Of a stretch of 64,000 nucleotides of DNA, positions 34,064 to 44,330 are shown one piece after another; positions within the stretch are counted from its first letter, which is position 1, and every line of letters begins with the position of its first letter. Made by a program: the position numbers and the translations under genes. The notes under the pieces are model-generated. The model saw only the letters and a program-made list of their open reading frames with translations, was not told the DNA's origin and searched no databases. The stretch is from Sanderia malayensis (Eukaryota > Cnidaria > Scyphozoa > Semaeostomeae > Pelagiidae), in contig RQOL01000920.1 in NCBI GenBank assembly GCA_013076295.1, forward strand, positions 104,240-168,239, in the 5' to 3' direction.

Positions 34064-36229
34064 AAGATGGCTGCCAATTACAATGACCTTGAACAGTTTT
34101 TCCTCGAGTTTGATCAGCTTTTGCAAAACATCCAAACGACCAGTGACAATATGGCGCTTGAATATATGGAGGGAAAATTAGAGAATTTTGTGGGAGTCTT
34201 AGTTGGCATGATGTACCAGTTGGGGAGCCATTCAAGAAGGGACAATGAGATCATTGGGTTGCTGAGGGAGTTGCTGCAGCATTCCTTTGAGCAAGCAGAA
34301 AATATAAGGAAGAAACTTGGCCAGGGTCACAATGAGATTGGATGCTGCCTAAACTTTACCATTACTACATCGAGGACATGAGGGCGTCCCCAGTTTTTGT
34401 TGACGAAAGATCAGCTACAAAATCTTTGTGAAACAGGAATGTCCTGGAAGGCGATTGCCCTGTGCCTAAATATCAGCGAAAAAACATTATACAGAAGGGT
34501 TGCCAAGTTCGACCTAAATCAGAGGTTTACTGCGATACCTGATCAAGATTTAGATCAGTTGTTGAGGAGCATCATTGGGCTCACTCCACGAGCAGGTGAA
34601 ACGTACATAAGGGGGAGTTTGCGTAGCAGGGGTATAAACGTTGAGAGAAGACGTGTACGAGAAAGGCTTCAAAAAATTGATCCAATTGGAAGAGCGGAAA
34701 GAAGAAGTCTTGCTATACAGCATAGGGTCTACAACGTCCCAGCTCCAAACTGTCTGCAGCACATAGACACCAATCATAAATTGATTGCTTGGTATTTTGT
34801 GTTCCATGGATCCATTGGTGGGTACAGCAGAATGATCATTTATGTTAAATGCACCGACAACAACCTAGCATCTACTGCAGCAAAATATTTTATTGATGGC
34901 GTATCTGAATATGGTTTCCCAAGTACAGTGAGAGGAGACTGTGGCGTCGAAAATTATGACATTGCTAGATTCATGATATCTGGGCGTGGGACTGGACGAG
35001 GAAGCTTCATTACTGGGCGAAGTGTTCACAACACAAGAATAAAGAGGTATGTTAGAAAAACTACATATGTCTGATTTAACATTGGTACATGTTCATTTCA
35101 CAGAAGATTTCTTGGATTCGATTCAGGCATAAGCCACTTCCACATCCCCACTTTTATATTTTATCTTTGATTCAATATTTATTTATTATTTTAAATTTTT
35201 TACTTTTATTGAATGATGTTTCTCCTTTATAGTTCTGTTTTATAGGAAACTTAGTACTTTTATAAATATAAAATTTAAGAAACTTTTGGTACCTGTCCTC
35301 AGTCAGGCAAGATTTATTATAAAACTGGATGCTTGCAAATTGCAGATACAAATGGGAAATCTGCATTTTTTTCAAAGGAACAAAAATGCAATATATTAAA
35401 AATGTGTAATTTGAGCTCATAAAATATTCAGTACCAATTCAATTTAGTTGTGATCTTTTCATCAAACAATCTTGAATACAATCAACAATTCTAGGACAAC
35501 AAAACAACAATCTGGCAAATAACAAAATGAGAGCCTTGAAATTCAAAAGCTTGCTTTTGCAACAAAACCCTTAGTAATAGCAAGTTATGGGGACAGCAGT
35601 TGTTATGTGAAAAAATCATTGTGGATGTCCATATTCCTCTTCAGAGGGATGTGCACAGTTCTTTATAATATTACTGTTTAATCAAACTTTGAAAGGTCTG
35701 GAAAGACTTAACTAGGCCTCATGGTTTGCATATTTCTTTTAGGTTGTGGAGAGAAGTTAATCGTATTGTTGGCCATATTTACTCTGAAATATTCAAACAC
35801 ATGGAATCAATTGGTATCCTTGATTCTACAAACGAGATGCACCTGTATGCTCTACATTTTGTGTTCATGCCACGGATAGTTCGCTCCCTGGAGGAGTTCC
35901 ATTCCCAATGGAACTTCCATGGCATAAGAACAGCTTGCAGTAGTTCCCCTCTGGCTCTCTGGCGCTCTGGAATAGTGTCTAGCTGTAGTTGTAACTTAAG
36001 CCCAGAAGATCTCTATTTGTATGGCATTGATTACAATGATGCTTTAAATCAATCAAATGATGATGACACAGAAGGGGCAATAGTTGTACCAGATAACGTG
36101 TTTGTATTATCAAGGGAACAACAACACAGGTTGGAGAGCAATGTGGACCCCCTAAGTGATGATGGAGATAGTGGAATAGAAAACTATATCAATGCATGGA
36201 ACTTAATTGAGGAACTTTTTCTCCAGTAA
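34064..36229 (+). pseudogene. rve/DDE-type transposase with HTH (IS3EU-like), two exons, broken
   Basis: The likely start is MAANYNDLEQFF at 34064. Exon 1 runs to 35046 and exon 2 from 35743 to the stop at 36229. A TGA at 34379-34381 splits exon 1 in frame, just before [15 protein letters not shown] and a helix-turn-helix ([19 protein letters not shown]). The integrase-like core has Asp in [11 protein letters not shown] and Asp in [14 protein letters not shown], then [20 protein letters not shown]. The splice joins AAGAG to GTTGTGG to give RIKRLWREV. In relatives I remember this reads RIERLW, so the third acidic residue is Lys here. IS3EU is my best family name but Ginger-like is possible. 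The C-terminal end is replaced by a non-LTR fragment. Confidence 0.6.
35047..35742 (+). other. Intron of the rve-type transposase gene
   Basis: It begins GTATGTTAG and ends TTTCTTTTAG. Removing it restores a continuous frame through R-L-W-R-E-V. It is AT-rich, with nothing else recognised in it. Confidence 0.6.
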
Positions 36230-37425
36230 CTGTTCTGTCATCCGTATAGCCCCGCACAAGAAGAGGAAGGCTATCAGCACACAGTACTACCTGCATGGCC
36301 ATCTCCTCGATGTGGTTGATGCCAGTAAATATCTTGGTGTGACCATTACTAACAAGCTGTCATGGGACACACAAGTGAGCAATACCGCAGGCAAGGCTAG
36401 TCGCACAATCAGCTTTCTTCGCCGTAATCTACGGGAGCGCACTTCACAAGTTAAAGACGCCTCCTACAAAGCTATGGTTCGTCCTATATTGGAATACGCT
36501 TTGACTGTCTGGGACCCATGCTCCAAAGCTAATATCCAGACCCTTGAGCAAGTTCAGAGGAGGGCAGCCTGCTACGTCTTCGATGACCATTCAACCAAAA
36601 CTCCAGGATGTGTAACCAAGATGTTGTCAGACCTTGCCTGGAAATCCCTATAGAGCCGAAGAAAACGTAGCAGGCTTACCATGCTGTACAAAATGCAGAA
36701 CCATCTTGTCGACGTCTCCTTACACAAGTATTTGACAAACACCAAGACTCGTGGGCAACGCAGGTTTTACCAGGAACGTATACTCTACGCTGCCTACGCG
36801 AACTCCTTCTTTCCGAGAACAGCAAGAGAATGGAATAATCTCCACGCCAGTATCGTAATTGCCCTACATCTGGAAACCTTCACGTCTGTCCTCTCTATTC
36901 GACTGAACTAACATTTCGTTTACTTTAAACTTTTTAGCCTAGCAAAATATAATAATATAATAAAAATATTTAATTTACTTTAGTTTAATTTAGAGACTTG
37001 TGATGTAGCCTCACACACACAGTCTCACAGAGCTAAATACGATCTTCAAGATCCCAGCTCTTCATTGGAAGAAGAAGAAGAAGAGTAACTATCTCATGAT
37101 GCTAAGAAATGTAAACTTCTAGTTGTCTTGTTAGTGGAAGCATTTTAGAAATGTTCATAAAACATTTTTTTAGACCTCCGTTATCTAGCTGGGTAAAATT
37201 TCAGACCCCTAAATATTTTTTAAAAACAATTCCAGACCCCCTTCAGTAGAAAATCTCACTAGAATGAGACCTAATTTAGCATGTTTAGTTTCAGACCCCA
37301 AAAAAACTCTTCTATAAATTTTGAACCCTAACAAATTTACCCAAAAAGTTTCAGATGTCTTCATTTGCTTCCACCTAGTCCCCACAATAATTAATGACTG
37401 CTCCCTAACGAATACACCTGTAACA
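36043..37425 (+). repeat. Segment S, copy 1 of a near-identical 1.4-kb duplication
   Basis: Bases 36043-37425 (end of transposase exon 2, non-LTR fragment, downstream DNA) recur at 42947-44330 with about ten single-base differences by eye. Both copies end at CCTGTAACA and are followed at once by the TC of a Helitron head, but of different Helitron types. The offset between copies is 6904 bp. Confidence 0.9.
36215..37085 (+). pseudogene. Non-LTR retrotransposon RT C-terminus, copy 1 (5'-truncated)
   Basis: It begins mid-domain at FSSNCSVIRIAPHKKRK and reads LHGHLLDVVDASKYLGVTIT, ASRTISFLRRNLRERT, AMVRPILEYALTVWDPCSK and LEQVQRRAACYVFDD, with a TAG at 36651-36653, then LTMLYKMQNHLVDV and FFPRTAREWNNLHAS to a stop at 36911. 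This is the thumb/connection end of a CR1/L2/Jockey-type reverse transcriptase. It ends near a (GAAGAA) tail at 37068-37085, as such elements often do. Insertion removed the 3' end of the rve-type transposase gene. Confidence 0.8.
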
Positions 37426-37702
37426 TCTCTTATATAATAAGATTGTTCCACATGTGACCCGGAGGGACCAAACAATGGGCTATTGTCTCCGGAACAATCG
37501 ACGTTCGAAAAACATTGTCTCTTTAACAATCGACGTTCGAAAAACAATGGGATCAAAGGAATTTCGTTGTATCCATAAAGGCTTTTTTTTGGGGTGCAAA
37601 TAAGGGTGCAAATCGGTATAGAAATGATCGCTGCATTGTGCTGATGACAGTGTACTATTTGGCTAATTTCTAACCCCAGCGGTTCCGGAGTTATGCCCCA
37701 TT

Positions 37703-37918
37703 TTGTGCTCCGACTTTCTAAAAAGTTCCCCGGATGGAGTTAATGAGATGCAAAACGAGCAGGGAGAAACAGGTGTTTTCGTAGTTGAACGGGCGGCAAG
37801 TTGCCCGGGTTTAAACATGAATACGTGCCGGAAATCAATTGTAAAGACGTGTCAATTGTTCTCAGGACCTGTGGAGACAATTGGTGGACAATTATTTCAA
37901 GGTATTTCCTTTATTTGA
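37703..37918 (+). other. Recurrent 71-codon frame in Helitron heads (function unknown)
   Basis: MCSDFLKSSPDGVNEMQNEQ…CRKSIVKTCQLF…GGQLFQGISFI then stop. The same frame is open at 47740, 52151 and 55076 and broken in unit 4 (about 49284). It matches no family I know. A GTATTT after TTTCAAG (about 37900) could be a splice donor in every copy, so a captured exon is possible. Four open copies may simply reflect recent common descent. Confidence 0.25.
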
Positions 37919-38919
37919 TTGTTTTCGGCTGAAAATAGCACGAGTTTTGTTTTGTTTCACCTCATGTTTTTTGTGTTGAGCCGAGGGCCTAACTAAAACA
38001 CGAAGACAATTTTGATTTTCTCGGGTCGTTCTGGGTCGATTTTCTCCATTTAAATTTTCGATAACTCTTTATTTACACAAGAACTAAAGTTATATGGCTT
38101 TGTTTTTTTTGTTTTGTTGATTTTCCTCTGTTTTTGGACAGTTTTGGCCGACTTTGGGTTTTGCTGGAAAACACCAAATTTTCACGCAACACGCGTGTGT
38201 TTTGCATTCGCGAAAATTAAATTTTAACCTGCCAAAACTTTGTTTTTTTCACCCCAATACTTTCGATAAATGTTCGCCAAGCTATGAGCTTCATGTTGAT
38301 ATTTTCGTGGGGTGTGTAGGACAAAAATTGGCCACGCTAATTGAATTTGAAAGTTGGTGAATCGTGTTTCAATTCCTATTTTTTGCATGGGTTTGATTTC
38401 ACGGTTATTTTTGATCAAGAAAATAATGTCTTGAGCTTCAAAAATACCCAACTAAAATTGCGAAAAGCATTTCAAATGCACCCAATTACTGTCGATACTT
38501 TTTCGCCAAAGTAACTGCTTCATGTTGGTCTAATTTGAGTTAAAATGGACAAAGTTTGACCAAGTTAGGGGAATTTTTGTGTTTTTAAAGTTGGCTGATG
38601 AATAAATTTTTTCACGGCTTTGTTGTTGGGCTCCACTAAATACTCCCTTAAAATTCAAAACAACACTGTTAAGAAATGTGAATACTTTTATCGGATTCGC
38701 TGTTTCCTCAGCTACAGTTTAATATAATTTTTATTAGAGATTGAGTTTAAATTTTCCAGGATTGATTAAATTTTTGAAGGCAACTTTTTTTTTCAAACTT
38801 CACACTGAAGCTATCAACCTTCGGCTTTCAGGGGGGCGGCAGGGTGGGCGCTGGGCGGTCGATTGCCAGGGGGGAAGATCCGACCTCCCACCTTTACTTT
38901 CTTTAGAAATGTTGCGTCG

Positions 38920-39750
38920 TAGTATGTATTGTAGGGTATGTATTGTAGGGTATTTTTTGTACGGTATGTATTGTATGGTATTTATTGTAGGGTATGTATT
39001 GTAGGGTATGTATTGTAGGGTATGTTATGTAGGGTATGTGTTGTAGGGTATGTATTGTAGGGTATTTATTGTAGGGTATTTATTGTAGGGTATTTATTGT
39101 AGGGTTTGTATTGTAGGGTATGTATTGTAGGGTATGTATTGTAGGGTATGTATTGTAGGGTATGTATGTAGGGTATGTATTGTAGGGTATGTATTGTAGG
39201 GTATTTATTGTAGGGTATGTATTGTATGGTATTTATTGTAGCGTATGTATTGTAGGGTATGTATTGTAGGGTATGTATAGTAGGGTATGTTATGTAGGGT
39301 ATGTATTGTAGGGTATGTATTGTAGGGTATTTATTGTAGGGTATGTATTGTAGGGTATGTATCGTAGGGTATGTATCGTAGGGTATTTATTGTAGGGTAT
39401 GTATTGTAAGGTATGTATTCTAGGGTATGTATTGTAGGGTATGTTATGTAGGGTATGTATTGTAGGGTATGTATTGTAAGGTATGTATTGTAGGGTATGT
39501 ATTGTAGGGTATGTATTGTAGGGTATGTATTGTAGGGTATGTATTGTATGGTATTTATTGTAGCGTATGTATTGTAGGGTATGTATTGTAGGGTATGTAT
39601 ATTAGGGTATGTTATGTAGGGTATGTTATGTAGGGTCTGTATTGTAGGGTATGTATTGTAGGGTATTTATTGTAAGGTATGTATTGTAGGGTATGTATCG
39701 TAGGGTATGTATCGTAGGGTATGTTATGTAGGGTATGTGTTGTAGGGTAT
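38920..39750. repeat. 14-bp minisatellite (TATGTATTGTAGGG)n, array 1
   Basis: Tandem TATGTATTGTAGGG with variants (TTATGTAGGG, TATTTATTGTAGGG, TATGTATCGTAGGG). The same array continues after the Penelope insertion at 41571. There is no stop codon in some minus frames because the unit rotates all three frames, giving a false [18 protein letters not shown] peptide. Confidence 0.95.
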
Positions 39751-39754
39751 TTAT

Positions 39755-41570
39755 AAAGTCAACAATCCAGGCCGTCCAATTGTTTCAGCTGTTTCCTGCC
39801 CGTTTTCCCAGATTGCTACGTTTCTTGATGCAATTTTCACACCATTGGTACAACAACTGCCAACGTTTGTTAAAGATTCTTCCGATGCCCTACGTATTTT
39901 TGATGCCTTCCGCTTTACAACAGAACATCGCTACCTTTTCACCATGGATGTTAAGTCATTGTATACAGTTATTCCAAATGCCGATGGTCTTATCGCTCTT
40001 AAACATTTCCTCGATCAACGCTCCTCTCAAGATCCCCCAGCAAACACGCTATTACGGCTTGCTGAGCTTGTTCTCGCAACAAATGGTTTTTCCTTCAATG
40101 ATCGTTTCTACGTACAAGTCGGCGGAGTTGCTATGGGCAGCAAGCTTGGCCCTAGCTATGCATGTCTTTTCGTTGGATACCAGGAACACTTGATAACTCA
40201 ACAGTACCAAGGCCCGTTTCCGCACCTTATAAAGAGATACATCGACGGTATCGTGGGAGCTATCTCTTTGCCTCGTCATCAACTTCAGCAATTTATCGAC
40301 TTCGTCAGCAACTTTCATCCTGCCCTCCAGTTCACATATGAAATCACAGAAAATAGCCTGCCTTTCCTTGATATCCAGCTTACCATATCTGATGACCGCA
40401 TTTCAACATCAATATACTACAAACAAACCGATTCACACAGCTTCCTTAACTACAACTCTTCGCATCCAGATAAAACCAAAAATGCCATTCCATACTCACA
40501 ACTTCTTCGCTTGCGACGACTTTGCTCTGATGACCTTGATTTCAACAACAAAGCCAAAGAAATGTTCAGCTTCTTTATCAACAATGGCTACCCTGCTCAC
40601 GTCATTGAATCAGCTCTTCTCAGAATCACCAGCGTTTCAAGAGTAGATTCACTCAAAGTCAAAGACGAATCAAGAACAAATGAAAGAATTCCTTTGACAC
40701 TGACGTACCATCCTCTTGCCCTGCCTGTTAAGAAAATCCTTTATAATAATTTCAAGATCTTGCAGAATGACAACGACACAAAGAACATTTTTACTTCACT
40801 ACCTCTCATGGCCTTTCGGCGTGACACCAATCTTGGTCAAATTCTTGTCAAATCCCGTTTGACTGAGGAAGGAAAGGATCCGGGTACATCCACGTGTGGC
40901 CGTTCTAACTGCCGTACTTGCCACTATATCAACAGGGATACAATCATTACCACAACCCGTTCAAGCTTCAATGTTCGTCAAAGTTTTTCATGCACATCAT
41001 CCTGCCTTGTATATTGCATCAAGTGTACGAGATGCGACATACTGTACATTGGCGAAACTTCCCGCCAGATCAACAATCGCTTCGGAGAACATTTGAGGAA
41101 CGTTGAACATAAAATTCACGAAAATGAGGGACGCGCAGATAATGCAGATAGCAACGTGTCAAAGCATTTTAACCTTCTTGGCCACTCGAAAGATGATATG
41201 TCTGTTCTCGGTTTAACGATGGCGCCTGTTTGCAGTAAACAGAGAAAAACTTTAGAAAAACGTTTAATTTTTAAGCTTGGGACACTTTTTCCTGTTGGAC
41301 TTAATAAACAGTTTTCTTTTTCTTAGACATTTTTTACTTCTACGTCATCTATTCCTCCTTCGCAGCTTTACTTATGCTTCTCTTTTCCTTGCTACGTCTT
41401 ATTCCATTGCACGTTCTTTATTTCTATTTTTCGTACTTTCGATTTCTGCGGCTTAACCGCCGTTTGCGTTCTTTTCTTCACCACTACTGAGGAAGGGCTA
41501 TGCCCGATACGTTTAGTTTCTTTTATATCCTGGCATTTTGTTTATTCGTACAATATTTTGTCGTTATATG
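39755..41570 (+). pseudogene. Penelope-like element: RT plus GIY-YIG endonuclease, 5'-truncated
   Basis: An open frame from about 39755 to 41326 within minisatellite DNA. Reverse transcriptase: NNPGRPIVSAVSCPFSQIA, FTMDVKSLYTVIP (motif A Asp), GGVAMGSKLGPSYACLF (motif B) and LIKRYIDGIVGAI. The last is motif C, where YIDD is expected and YIDG is present, so a catalytic Asp is lost. Then SLPFLDIQLTI and a Cys-rich linker (STCGRSNCRTCHYI). GIY-YIG nuclease: CLVYCIKCTRCDILYIGETS with R-x(3)-RFGEH. The 5' part before RT motif 1 is missing. About 240 bp of 3' UTR follow, then minisatellite resumes. Penelope elements prime at nicks or ends and move in the nucleus. Confidence 0.85.
41487..41510 (+). 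ncRNA. Possible degenerate hammerhead ribozyme core in Penelope 3' UTR
   Basis: CTGAGGA (consensus CUGANGA), then a 4-bp stem GGGC-TAT-GCCC, then GATA where GAAA is required. Hammerhead motifs are established in Penelope-like elements. Only the core and stem II are visible; stems I and III were not established, so activity is unlikely. Confidence 0.25.
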
Positions 41571-42106
41571 TATTGTAGGGTATGTATTGTAGGGTATATA
41601 TTGTAGGGTATGTTATGTAGGGTATGTATTGTAGGGTATGTATTGTAGGGTATGTTATGTAGGGTATGTGTTGTAGGGTATGTATTGTAGGGTATGTATT
41701 GTAGGGTATGTATCGTATGGTATGTATCGTAGGGTTTGTATTGTAGGGTATGTATTATAGGGTATGTTATGTAGGGTATGTATTGTATGGTATTTCTTGT
41801 AGGGTATGTATTGTAGGGTATGTATTGTAGGGTATGTTATGTAGGGTATGTATTGTAGGGTATTTATTGTAGGGTATTTATTGTAGGGTATGTATGGTGG
41901 GTATGTATTTTAGGGTATTTATAGTAGGGTATGTATTGTAGGGTATGTATAGTAGGGTATGTTATGTAGGGTATGTATTGTAGGTATGTATTGTAGGGTA
42001 TGTATTGTAGGGTATGTTATGTAGGGTATGTTATGTAGGGTATGTGTTGTAGGGTATGTATTGTAGGGTATGTTATGTAGGGTATGTATTGTAGGGTATG
42101 TATGAA
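41571..42106. repeat. 14-bp minisatellite, array 1 continued
   Basis: Same TATGTATTGTAGGG unit as 38920-39750, on the other side of the Penelope-like insertion, with frequent TTATGTAGGG variants. Confidence 0.95.
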
Positions 42107-42624
42107 TGTATGTATGGGCATGAGCGGGAGCGAATGCAGCGCGCGAAGCGCGCCAACCAGATTAAGCTTTGTTTACTTGACGGGCTCCGGGGAGGGAGCG
42201 AAGCGACCGAACCCGGCTCATGTATGTATGTATGTATGTATGTATGTATGGATGTATGTATGTATGTATGTATGTATGGGCATGAGCGGTAGCGAATGCA
42301 GCGCGCGAAGCGCGCCAACCAGATTAAGCTTTGTTTACTTGACGGGCTCCGGGGAGGGAGCGAAGCGACCGAACCCGGCCCATGTATGTATGTATGTATG
42401 TATGTATGTATGTATGTATGTATGTATGTATGTATGTATGTATGTATGTATGTATGTATGTATGTATGTATGTATGTATGTATGTATGTATGTATGGATG
42501 TATGTAAGGGCATGAGCGGTAGCGAATGCAGCGCGCGAAGCGCGCCAACCAGATTAAGCTTTGTTGCTTGGGGGCTCAGGGGAGGGAGCATAGCGACCGG
42601 GCCCCCAGCAACAAAGAAAATCAG
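42107..42624 (+). repeat. Three Helitron terminal cassettes with TATG microsatellites
   Basis: Each ~105-bp cassette reads GGCATGAGCG…GAATGCAGCGCGCGAAGCGC, GCCAACCAGATTAAGCTTTG, then CTCCGGGGAGGGAGCG-AAGCGACC and CCCGG. They start near 42118, 42279 and 42510. Tracts of (TATG)n separate them (about 42220-42276 and 42381-42507). The first two end CCCGGCTCATG or CCCGGCCCATG, where the last cassette of other units has CCCGGCTAG. Confidence 0.8.
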
Positions 42625-42625
42625 A

Positions 42626-42723
42626 TTTAAATCAATCAAATGATGATGACACAGAAGGGGCAATAGTTGTACCAGATAACGTGTTTGTATTATCAAGGGA
42701 ACAACAACACAGGTTGGAGAGCA
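42626..42723 (+). repeat. Fragment S' of the rve-type transposase exon 2
   Basis: TTTAAATCAATCAAATGATG to GGTTGGAGAGC, identical to 36043-36139. It then switches to (ATGT)n. The source continues AATGTGG, so the switch happens at an ATGT shared with the microsatellite. Confidence 0.85.
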
Positions 42724-42946
42724 TGTATGTATGTATGTATGTATGTATGTATGTATGTATTTATGTATGTATGTATGTATGTATGTATGTATGTATGTAT
42801 GTATGTATGTATGTATGGATGTATGTAAGGGCATGAGCGGTAGCGAATGCAGCGCGCGAAGCGCGCCAACCAGATTAAGCTTTGTTGCTTGGGGGCTCAG
42901 GGGAGGGAGCATAGCGACCGGGCCCCCGGCAACAAAGAAAATCAGA
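42724..42946 (+). repeat. TATG microsatellite and a fourth terminal cassette
   Basis: (ATGT)n to about 42827, then a cassette nearly identical to that at 42510-42624, ending GGGCCCCCGGCAACAAAGAA and running into segment S copy 2. Its stem is longer than in other cassettes because CTTTGTTGC upstream pairs with GGCAACAAAG downstream. Confidence 0.75.
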
Positions 42947-44330
42947 TTTAAATCAATCAAATGATGATGACACAGAAGGGGCAATAGTTGTACCAGATAA
43001 CGTGTTTGTATTATCAAGGGAACAACAACACAGGTTGGAGAGCAATGTGGACCCCCTAAGTGATGATGGAGATAGTGGAATAGAAAACTATATCAATGCA
43101 TGGAACTTAATTGAGTAACTTTTTCTCCAGTAACTGTTCTGTCATCCGTATAGCCCCGCACAAGAAGAGGAAGGCTATCAGCACACAGTACTACCTGCAT
43201 GGCCATCTCCTCGATGTGGTTGATGCCAGTAAATATCTTGGTGTGACCATTACTAACAAGCTGTCATGGGACACACAAGTGAGCAATACCGCAGGCAAGG
43301 CTAGTCGCACAATCAGCTTTCTTCGCCGTAATCTACGGGAGCGCACTTCACAAGTTAAAGACGCCTCCTACAAAGCTATGGTTCGTCCTATATTGGAATA
43401 CGCTTTGACTGTCTGGGACCCATGCTCCAAAGCTAATATCCAGACCCTTGAGCAAGTTCAGAGGAGGGCAGCCTGCTACGTCTTCGATGACTATTCAACC
43501 AAAACTCCAGGATGTGTAACCAAGATGTTGTCAGACCTTGCCTGGAAATCCCTATAGAGCCGAAGAAAACGTAGCAGGCTTACCATGCTGTACGAAATGC
43601 AGAACCATCTTGTCGACGTCTCCTTACACAAGTATTTGACAAACACCAAGACTCGTGGGCAATGCAGGTTTTACCAGGAACGTATACTCTACGCTGCCTA
43701 CGCGAACTCCTTCTTTCCGAGAACAGCAAGAGAATGGAATAATCTCAACGCCAGTATCGTAATTGCCCTACATCTGGAAACCTTCACGTCTGTCCTCTCT
43801 ATTCAACTGAACTAACATTTCGTTTACTTTAAACTTTTTAGCCTAGCAAAATATAATAATATAATAAAAATATTTAATTTACTTTAGTTTAATTTAGAGA
43901 CTTGTGATGTAACCTCACACACACAGTCTCACAGAGCTAAATACGATCTTCAAGATCCCAGCTCTTCATTGGAAGAAGAAGAAGAAGAGTAACTATCTCA
44001 TGATGCTAAGAAATGTAAACTTCTAGTTGTCTTGTTAGTGGAAGCATTTTAGAAATGTTCATAAAACATTTTTTTAGACCTCCGTTATCTAGCTGGGTAA
44101 AATTTCAGACCCCTAAATATTTTTTAAAAACAATTTCAGACCCCCTTCAGTAGAAAATCTCACTAGAATGAGACCTAATTTAGCATGTTTAGTTTCAGAC
44201 CCCAAAAAAACTCTTCTATAAATTTTGAACCCTAAGAAATTTACCCAAAAAAGTTTCAGATGTCTTCATTTGCTTCCACCTAGTCCCCACAATAATTAAT
44301 GACTGCTCCCTAACGAATACACCTGTAACA
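42947..44330 (+). repeat. Segment S, copy 2
   Basis: Second copy of 36043-37425. Differences include GACCATTC to GACTATTC, TACAAAATG to TACGAAATG, GCAACGCAG to GCAATGCAG and TTGAGGAAC to TTGAGTAAC, the last putting a stop earlier in the exon. It ends CCTGTAACA at 44330, followed by a type II Helitron head. Confidence 0.9.
43111..43815 (+). pseudogene. Non-LTR RT C-terminus, copy 2
   Basis: Part of segment S copy 2, with the same frame and the same internal TAG (43555-43557) as at 36215-36911. It reads VRPILEYALTVWDPCSK and FFPRTAREWNNLNAS. Shared lesions show that it was duplicated after the element was already dead, not by a new retrotransposition. Confidence 0.85.

Larger units (their letters stand above)
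37426..42624 (+). mobile_element. Helitron unit 1 (type I head; 3' CTAG missing)
   Basis: It starts TCTCTTATATAATAAGATTG after an A, the canonical A/T target. It has a ~1.5-kb non-coding head, two stretches of 14-bp minisatellite (38920-39750 and 41571-42106) split by a Penelope-like insertion, then TATG tracts and three GC-rich terminal cassettes. The last cassette ends in GGGCCCCCAGCAACAAAG instead of CTAG and runs into a fragment of segment S. The head is almost identical to unit 6 (54831) apart from a ~30-bp internal repeat (CAATCGACGTTCGAAAAACA, twice). Confidence 0.6.

Noticed and set aside
38154..38451. Short frames on both strands in the Helitron heads (also 49785, 50013, 55527, 55597)
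   Set aside because: They recur only because the heads are repeated; they lack conserved starts and overlap on opposite strands.
38918..39750. CRISPR-like array of short repeats
   Set aside because: The 14-bp units are directly adjacent with no spacers, in animal DNA; it is a minisatellite.
39845..41326. An intact, active Penelope reverse transcriptase
   Set aside because: The frame is open but lacks the 5' part and has YIDG instead of YIDD.
42084..42515. Plus-strand MYVCMYVC frames here and at 47211, 48638, 54344 and 57179
   Set aside because: Translation of (ATGT)n plus the GC-rich Helitron cassette; no selection or domain evidence.
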